From Alcaligenaceae bacterium (GTDB lineage Bacteria; Pseudomonadota; Gammaproteobacteria; Burkholderiales; Burkholderiaceae_B), in assembly GCA_013416405.1 (NCBI GenBank), contig JACCET010000007.1, forward strand, positions 124,001-188,000: a stretch of 64,000 nt of DNA, given 5' to 3'. The position numbers and the translations under genes are program-made. The notes below the pieces were generated by a model. That model saw only the letters and a program-made list of their open reading frames with translations. It did no database searches and had not been told where the DNA came from. This document shows, piece after piece, positions 60,293-64,000 of the stretch. Within the stretch, counting starts at the first letter, position 1; the number at the start of each line of letters is the position of its first letter.

Positions 60293-60904
60293 CTAGCGCC
60301 CTGCTCCGTAGCCTTCTTCGCGTATGACACGCGGTGTGATCTCGCGCGGCTCGATGGTTACGGGTTGATAAACGACCCGCTTCTGTTCAGTGTCGTAACG
60401 CATTTCCACATTGCCCGACAGCGGGAAATCCTTGCGGAAAGGGTGTCCGATGAAACCGTAGTCGGTCAGGATGCGGCGCAGGTCGGGATGGCCTTCGAAG
60501 ACGACACCAAACAAATCAAAGGCTTCGCGCTCGAACCAGTTGACCGCAGGCCAGACATGAACCAAGGACGGAATGACCGGAAACTCGTCGTTAGGCACGT
60601 ACACACGCACCCGGAGCCGCCAGTTGCGTTTGACCGACAACAGATGCAAGACCACTGCGAAACGCTGTGGATGCACGCTGGCCGCAGTTGGATAAGTGGG
60701 TGCGCCCCAGCCCGAGTAGTCGACACCGCACAGGTCGATACAGGTATCAAAGGCAAGGCTGGCGTCGTCGCGCAGAACGGCACAGGCATCAAGCCAGTTC
60801 TTGGCGGGGACTTCCAGCGTCAGTTCATTAAGGGCCAGCTTCAGCGTAGCGGATTCACCGAAAGCAGCCTGCAAATTAGTATGTAGCGTTTCGAGCCGAG
60901 TCAT
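60293..60904 (-). CDS. nuoC: NuoC, complex I subunit C (30-kDa)
   Basis: Peripheral-arm subunit that packs against NuoD. The 203 residues carry the family signature [20 protein letters not shown] followed by [20 protein letters not shown] near the C-terminus. The N-terminal third ([19 protein letters not shown]) is variable. It is three bases from nuoD and 41 from nuoB. Separate C and D genes are the normal arrangement in betaproteobacteria. Confidence 0.96.
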   Translation of the reverse strand: MTRLETLHTNLQAAFGESATLKLALNELTLEVPAKNWLDACAVLRDDASLAFDTCIDLCGVDYSGWGAPTYPTAASVHPQRFAVVLHLLSVKRNWRLRVRVYVPNDEFPVIPSLVHVWPAVNWFEREAFDLFGVVFEGHPDLRRILTDYGFIGHPFRKDFPLSGNVEMRYDTEQKRVVYQPVTIEPREITPRVIREEGYGAGR

Positions 60905-60945
60905 AGTTCAAGCAGTTCAACGTTAATGGCGGTAGCTGGCATAGC

Positions 60946-61422
60946 CTAGCGCGCGATGGTGTTTGTCAGGCGGATCTTGTTCTGCATTTGCAGCAAGCCG
61001 TACACCAGGGCTTCCGCCGTAGGCGGGCAACCCGGCACATAGACATCGACGGGAACTATGCGATCGCAACCACGCACTACCGAATAGGAATAATGGTAGT
61101 AGCCGCCACCATTGGCGCAGGAACCCATGGAAACCACCCAGCGCGGCTCTGGCATTTGGTCGTAGACCTTGCGCAGAGCGGGTGCCATTTTATTGCACAA
61201 AGTGCCCGCAACGATCATCAGGTCAGACTGACGAGGGCTGGGGCGAAAGATAATGCCAAACTGGTCAAGGTCGTAACGTGCCGCACCTGCGTGCATCATT
61301 TCGACCGCACAACAGGCCAGACCGAAAGTCATGGGCCACAGCGAGCCCGTCTTGGCCCAGTTCAGAAACTTGTCTGCGCTGGTGGTTATAAAACCTTCTT
61401 TCATGATGCCATCAATAGCCAT
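60946..61422 (-). CDS. nuoB: NuoB, complex I subunit B (cluster N2)
   Basis: It holds the terminal 4Fe-4S cluster N2 that reduces quinone. The 158-residue protein has the unusual tandem cysteines in ACCAVEMMH, then [20 protein letters not shown] with the third ligand and [17 protein letters not shown] with the fourth. The N-terminus ([20 protein letters not shown]) is typical. It lies 51 bases behind nuoA, one of the larger gaps in the operon. Confidence 0.97.
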   Translation of the reverse strand: MAIDGIMKEGFITTSADKFLNWAKTGSLWPMTFGLACCAVEMMHAGAARYDLDQFGIIFRPSPRQSDLMIVAGTLCNKMAPALRKVYDQMPEPRWVVSMGSCANGGGYYHYSYSVVRGCDRIVPVDVYVPGCPPTAEALVYGLLQMQNKIRLTNTIAR

Positions 61423-61473
61423 AATTCACCTTTAGCGTCGTATCTGTGCCGTGAGGCAACCCGATACCATTGC

Positions 61474-61833
61474 TTATTCCCAGTCGAGAGCGCCCTTCTT
61501 CCATTCGTAGATGAAGCCCACGGTCAGAATGGCCAAAAACACAAGAACCGTCCAGAAACCCACCATGCCTACCGTGCCATTGGCCATGGCCCATGGGAAC
61601 AAAAAGGCGATTTCAAGATCGAACATAATGAACAGAATCGCAACCAGGTAGTAGCGCACATCGAACTTCATGCGCGAATCGCCGAAGGCCTCGAAGCCGC
61701 ACTCGTATTGCGATAACTTTTCTTCGTAGGGTCGATGTGGCCCAAGCAATCTGCCGGCGCCCAGCAGGGCAAAGCCAATACAGGTTGCCACGACCATAAA
61801 CAGCAGAACGGGGAAGTACTGTTGCAGATTCAT
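61474..61833 (-). CDS. nuoA: NuoA, complex I membrane subunit A
   Basis: Three-helix membrane subunit and first gene of the operon. The start at 61833 ([18 protein letters not shown]) gives 119 residues; an ATG three codons earlier is possible. Marks are [20 protein letters not shown] in the loop at the quinone entrance and [20 protein letters not shown] with the conserved membrane acid. Upstream on this strand a TACAAT hexamer at 61873-61868 could be the operon -10, but no matching -35 is clear. The porin terminator at 61969-61996 lies behind it. Confidence 0.95.
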   Translation of the reverse strand: MNLQQYFPVLLFMVVATCIGFALLGAGRLLGPHRPYEEKLSQYECGFEAFGDSRMKFDVRYYLVAILFIMFDLEIAFLFPWAMANGTVGMVGFWTVLVFLAILTVGFIYEWKKGALDWE

Positions 61834-61968
61834 GCAGCGCATCCAATCACGATAACTAAACCTCTGGATTGTATCATTTTGAGAGCGTCATTCTGCTGAA
61901 TAACCCTTACATGAAACATCTTCGCAGCATAAATGTGGAAGATACAAAATCCAGATCAAGAACCAACA

Positions 61969-61996
61969 CAAAAGCCACCCCTAAGGGTGGCTTTTG
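61969..61996 (-). terminator. bidirectional terminator, mainly for the porin gene
   Basis: CAAAAGCCACCC (61969-61980) and GGGTGGCTTTTG (61985-61996) are perfect complements around CTAA. A T-rich tail follows on the minus strand (GGCTTTTGTGTTGG), about 80 bases behind the porin stop, insulating the nuo promoter from porin transcription. Confidence 0.8.
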
Positions 61997-62078
61997 TTTG
62001 CAGATTTGCATCTGCGGCAATTCCATGTGACCTAGCAAGCCAGGCCACTAAGCAGCATAGACTAGCTATGCCAGCCTA

Positions 62079-63218
62079 TTAGAACTGGTGACGGATACCG
62101 ACGCCGACGGCTGTCGATTTTGCATCGTCAAGACCGTAAACGTTGTCAGCATACGAACCGTAAGCGTAGAAGTTGGTACGCTTGGACAGCGCGTATGTGT
62201 AGCCCAGGCTGTAGATGCTTTGCTTGTCGAGATCAACGCCGTTCAGGTCATCGAAGTCAGCCATGGCCCAGGAAGCCATAACTTTGCCGGCACCCAAAGG
62301 AGCGCTTACACCAACGGTGTACAGGTTGGCTTCGAGGCCTTCAACAAACTGGGTACGGCTAGGAGCGCCTTCGCCGAAGCTTTGACCAGCGATCCAGCCG
62401 TCTTTGGTCTGACCGAAGCCAGCGTGCAGCTTGACCACTTCGAAGTCGTAGCTCAAGCCCAAGTTCCACTGCTGGACTTTTTGGCTGCCTTGAGCCGTAA
62501 CAGCTGCGGTACCAGCATTACCAGGAGTAGCTGGAACTGCTGCAGCAGCCGAACGAGCGTCACGCTTGATTTGGTCGTATGTCAAAGCAGCGCCGATGGG
62601 GCCGTTTGCATAGCGAAGACCAGTGGTGATGCCTTTGTTGTTAGCATCGTCCTCACCATCAATGTCCCAGTCTTGGGCGCCATTGGTGTTGAAGGAGTAA
62701 CCAACGCCGAACTGGAAGCCCGAGAAGTTGGGGGTTTGATACATAACCATGTTGTCCCAACGAACCGTGTTGGAAGAACCGAAGGTAGCACCAACGTTGG
62801 CTTGGCCGAAGCTGGCGCCGAAGGGGCTGGCTACGTCAGCAAAGTATTTGGATGCGATGTTGGTTTGACGACCCAAGTCCAGACGGCCCCAGCTTTCGCC
62901 TTGCAGACCGATAGTGGCGTGACGACCCATCAGACGACCGCCTTGGCCGGAGAAGCCAGTCGAGCTGTCGAAGCCGCTTTCCACCTGGAAAATTGCTTGC
63001 AGGCCATCGCCCAGATCTTCAGTGCCTTTCAGGCCCCAGCGGCTGCCGGATTGAACGCCGTTGATAAGGCCAACTTTCTTAGCTTCGTAATTACCAACTT
63101 CAACTTTGTTGTAGCCGATACCGGTGTCGACAACACCGTACAGGGTGACCGATGTTTCTGCCTGAGCAACGCCGAAGAAACCAACGGTGAGGGCAGCAGC
63201 GAGCAGAGTCTTTTTCAT
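62079..63218 (-). CDS. trimeric general porin (Gram-negative porin family)
   Basis: Outer-membrane channel for small solutes. The 379-residue precursor has a signal peptide (MKKTLLAAALTVGFFGVAQA) and the start of the first strand ETSVTLYGVVDTGIGYN. Later come SRWGLKGTEDLGDGLQAIFQ, the loop-3 region (FSGQGGRLMGRHATIGLQGE, then WGRLDLGRQTN) and the terminal GIRHQF with the C-terminal phenylalanine needed for outer-membrane insertion. It belongs to the porin type dominant in Burkholderiales (Bordetella Omp-like). GGAG precedes the ATG at a suitable distance. High expression and control by RisA/OmpR are plausible but not shown. Confidence 0.95.
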   Translation of the reverse strand: MKKTLLAAALTVGFFGVAQAETSVTLYGVVDTGIGYNKVEVGNYEAKKVGLINGVQSGSRWGLKGTEDLGDGLQAIFQVESGFDSSTGFSGQGGRLMGRHATIGLQGESWGRLDLGRQTNIASKYFADVASPFGASFGQANVGATFGSSNTVRWDNMVMYQTPNFSGFQFGVGYSFNTNGAQDWDIDGEDDANNKGITTGLRYANGPIGAALTYDQIKRDARSAAAAVPATPGNAGTAAVTAQGSQKVQQWNLGLSYDFEVVKLHAGFGQTKDGWIAGQSFGEGAPSRTQFVEGLEANLYTVGVSAPLGAGKVMASWAMADFDDLNGVDLDKQSIYSLGYTYALSKRTNFYAYGSYADNVYGLDDAKSTAVGVGIRHQF

Positions 63219-63782
63219 GTAAGAAATCTCCGTAGATTTGAGTAACTAGAGCAGCGACTACTTGTTTGCACTGTGCTGCTGCTCTTTCCAACTCCGCGAT
63301 GGGAAGTTGTTGCTATTGCATCAAAATTCCAGCCCTCTGGCTATTATCCTGTTCGGAAACCTGCCGTTTTCTGCACTCGGTGTAGGCTTTAAACAACAAA
63401 AGCAAGTTTTAGGTCCGTTTTTGTAAGGGTTTACCCGCGCTTCGCTTGTGGCTTCCATGCCACAAAAGGGCGGCCCCAGCAACTTACGGTTCAATTTTAA
63501 GTTAATCGCACAAGCTTTTGTTTTTACGGCGTTTTTTATTTATTAATCTAGTGCTGATTTTTGAATGCTTTTCAAAGATTTACCTTCATACACCGTCAAA
63601 ATCATGTCATGGCACAGGGCCGGCACAGGTGTATTGCCGGCCCAAGTGATTCTGTGGGCGCCAGGCAAAGACCAGCGCCATCAACCAGTGCAAACATCGG
63701 GTAATGTAGCCATAACGATAAGAGGAATCACGAAAAGAAAGCGTAGGCGACATGATCGCGAGCTCCTGTCTATATATAGGCA
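63219..63782. other. porin upstream region
   Basis: These 564 bases between the porin start and the MobA-like gene are AT-rich for this genome around 63360-63560, with A- and T-runs (for example TTTTTATTTATTAAT near 63532-63546), as expected for the promoter and leader of a strongly expressed porin gene. I cannot place -35/-10 boxes with confidence. No gene-like frame is present; a 73-codon forward frame starting at 63565 has no recognisable translation. A short inverted repeat (TGTGGC/GCCACA near 63448-63465) is visible. Confidence 0.4.
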
Positions 63783-64000
63783 TTAAGTTTTATAGCTGTC
63801 CGAGTTTAGTCCACACATACGGCTCGCGGCCAAGGCAATGTCGGCGGGTCGGTCTACATCCTGGATACAGCCCACATCATGCCCAGCCAGGCATTCAAGC
63901 CAGCCCTCCCGGGCAGCGCGGCGCACCAACCCAATGGCGCCGGTATCTCCGGTAAGTGCCAACAGTTCGCTTTTCCAGGCGGATCCAAAGCCCACTGGAT
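63783..64000 (-). CDS. MobA-like nucleotidyltransferase, C-terminal part (runs off the window)
   Basis: The last 71 codons of a gene whose 5' part lies beyond the right edge. The translation PVGFGSAWKSELLALTGDTG, then ARE-rich helix and IQDVDRPADIAL, matches the C-terminus of MobA-like/MocA-type NTP transferases (NTP_transf_3), which cytidylylate or guanylylate the molybdenum cofactor. The GTG at 63995 codes for the valine of the conserved HPVGF motif and is not a start. The exact subfamily cannot be told from this fragment. Confidence 0.75.
   Translation of the reverse strand, partial: PVGFGSAWKSELLALTGDTGAIGLVRRAAREGWLECLAGHDVGCIQDVDRPADIALAASRMCGLNSDSYKT

Noticed and set aside
59126-60886. 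586-codon open frame on the + strand opposite nuoD and nuoC
   Set aside because: It spans two real genes and their junction on the other strand, has no recognisable domain, and no ribosome binding site of note.
62088-63245. 385-codon open frame on the + strand opposite the porin gene
   Set aside because: It is exactly antisense to a clearly coding porin gene, its translation matches no family, and such shadows are common in GC-rich genes with biased third positions.

Overview
The window looks like ordinary chromosome of a betaproteobacterium of the order Burkholderiales, most likely family Alcaligenaceae (near Bordetella, Pusillimonas and relatives). The evidence is a RisA/RisS-type OmpR/EnvZ pair, the smc-zipA-ligA block, a soluble RnfB next to nth, a fused TsaB-RimI, an intracellular PHB depolymerase, a 14-gene nuo operon ending in a DUF2818 gene, and a Gram-negative trimeric porin. 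I found no rRNA or tRNA genes, CRISPR array or intact insertion sequence.

Layout. 0.2-3.4 kb (+): ferredoxin fdxA, PHB depolymerase phaZ, rnfB-like ferredoxin and endonuclease III. 3.5-8.2 kb (+): complete branched-chain-amino-acid-type ABC importer (livG, livF, binding protein, livH, livM). 8.8-13.7 kb (-): second importer of the same class, convergent with the first, with livM and livG fused into one protein. 14.1-16.1 kb (+): msrB, yciB, bolA and a parvulin. 16.8-23.5 kb (-): ligA, zipA, smc. 23.8-35 kb: lplT, a family-4 uracil-DNA glycosylase, tsaB-rimI, risA-risS, an AhpC peroxiredoxin, ispD-ispF and mfd. 35-42.6 kb is the accessory part: a TetR-headed operon of flavin- and NADPH-dependent oxidoreductases containing a gutted Gfo/Idh/MocA gene, a GNAT protein, a small membrane protein, a second luciferase-like oxidoreductase, a VOC protein and an nreAB-like nickel/cobalt resistance pair with a visible CsoR/RcnR-type operator. 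43.3-46.8 kb: serB and an MscK/MscS-type channel. 46.7-61.8 kb (-): the whole nuoA-N operon for respiratory complex I. 62-63.2 kb (-): major porin. 63.8-64 kb (-): the 3' end of a MobA-like nucleotidyltransferase.

How it works together. Most genes are housekeeping: NADH oxidation (nuo), DNA repair and chromosome maintenance (nth, ligA, smc, mfd, the glycosylase), isoprenoid precursor synthesis (ispDF), envelope functions (porin, RisAS, lplT, yciB, parvulin, mechanosensitive channel) and nutrient uptake and storage (two liv systems, phaZ).

The least explained structure is a family of long imperfect palindromes (140-260 bp; five copies at 8.25-8.74, 16.23-16.76 and 43.00-43.25 kb). All lie just beyond gene 3' ends. 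Four share an unpaired core (TGTTTGA on one arm, GAGTTC on the other) inside paired arms whose sequence varies, and two convergent intergenic regions carry the same two-element module. I cannot assign this family to a named repeat or RNA class and consider it the best lead in the window.
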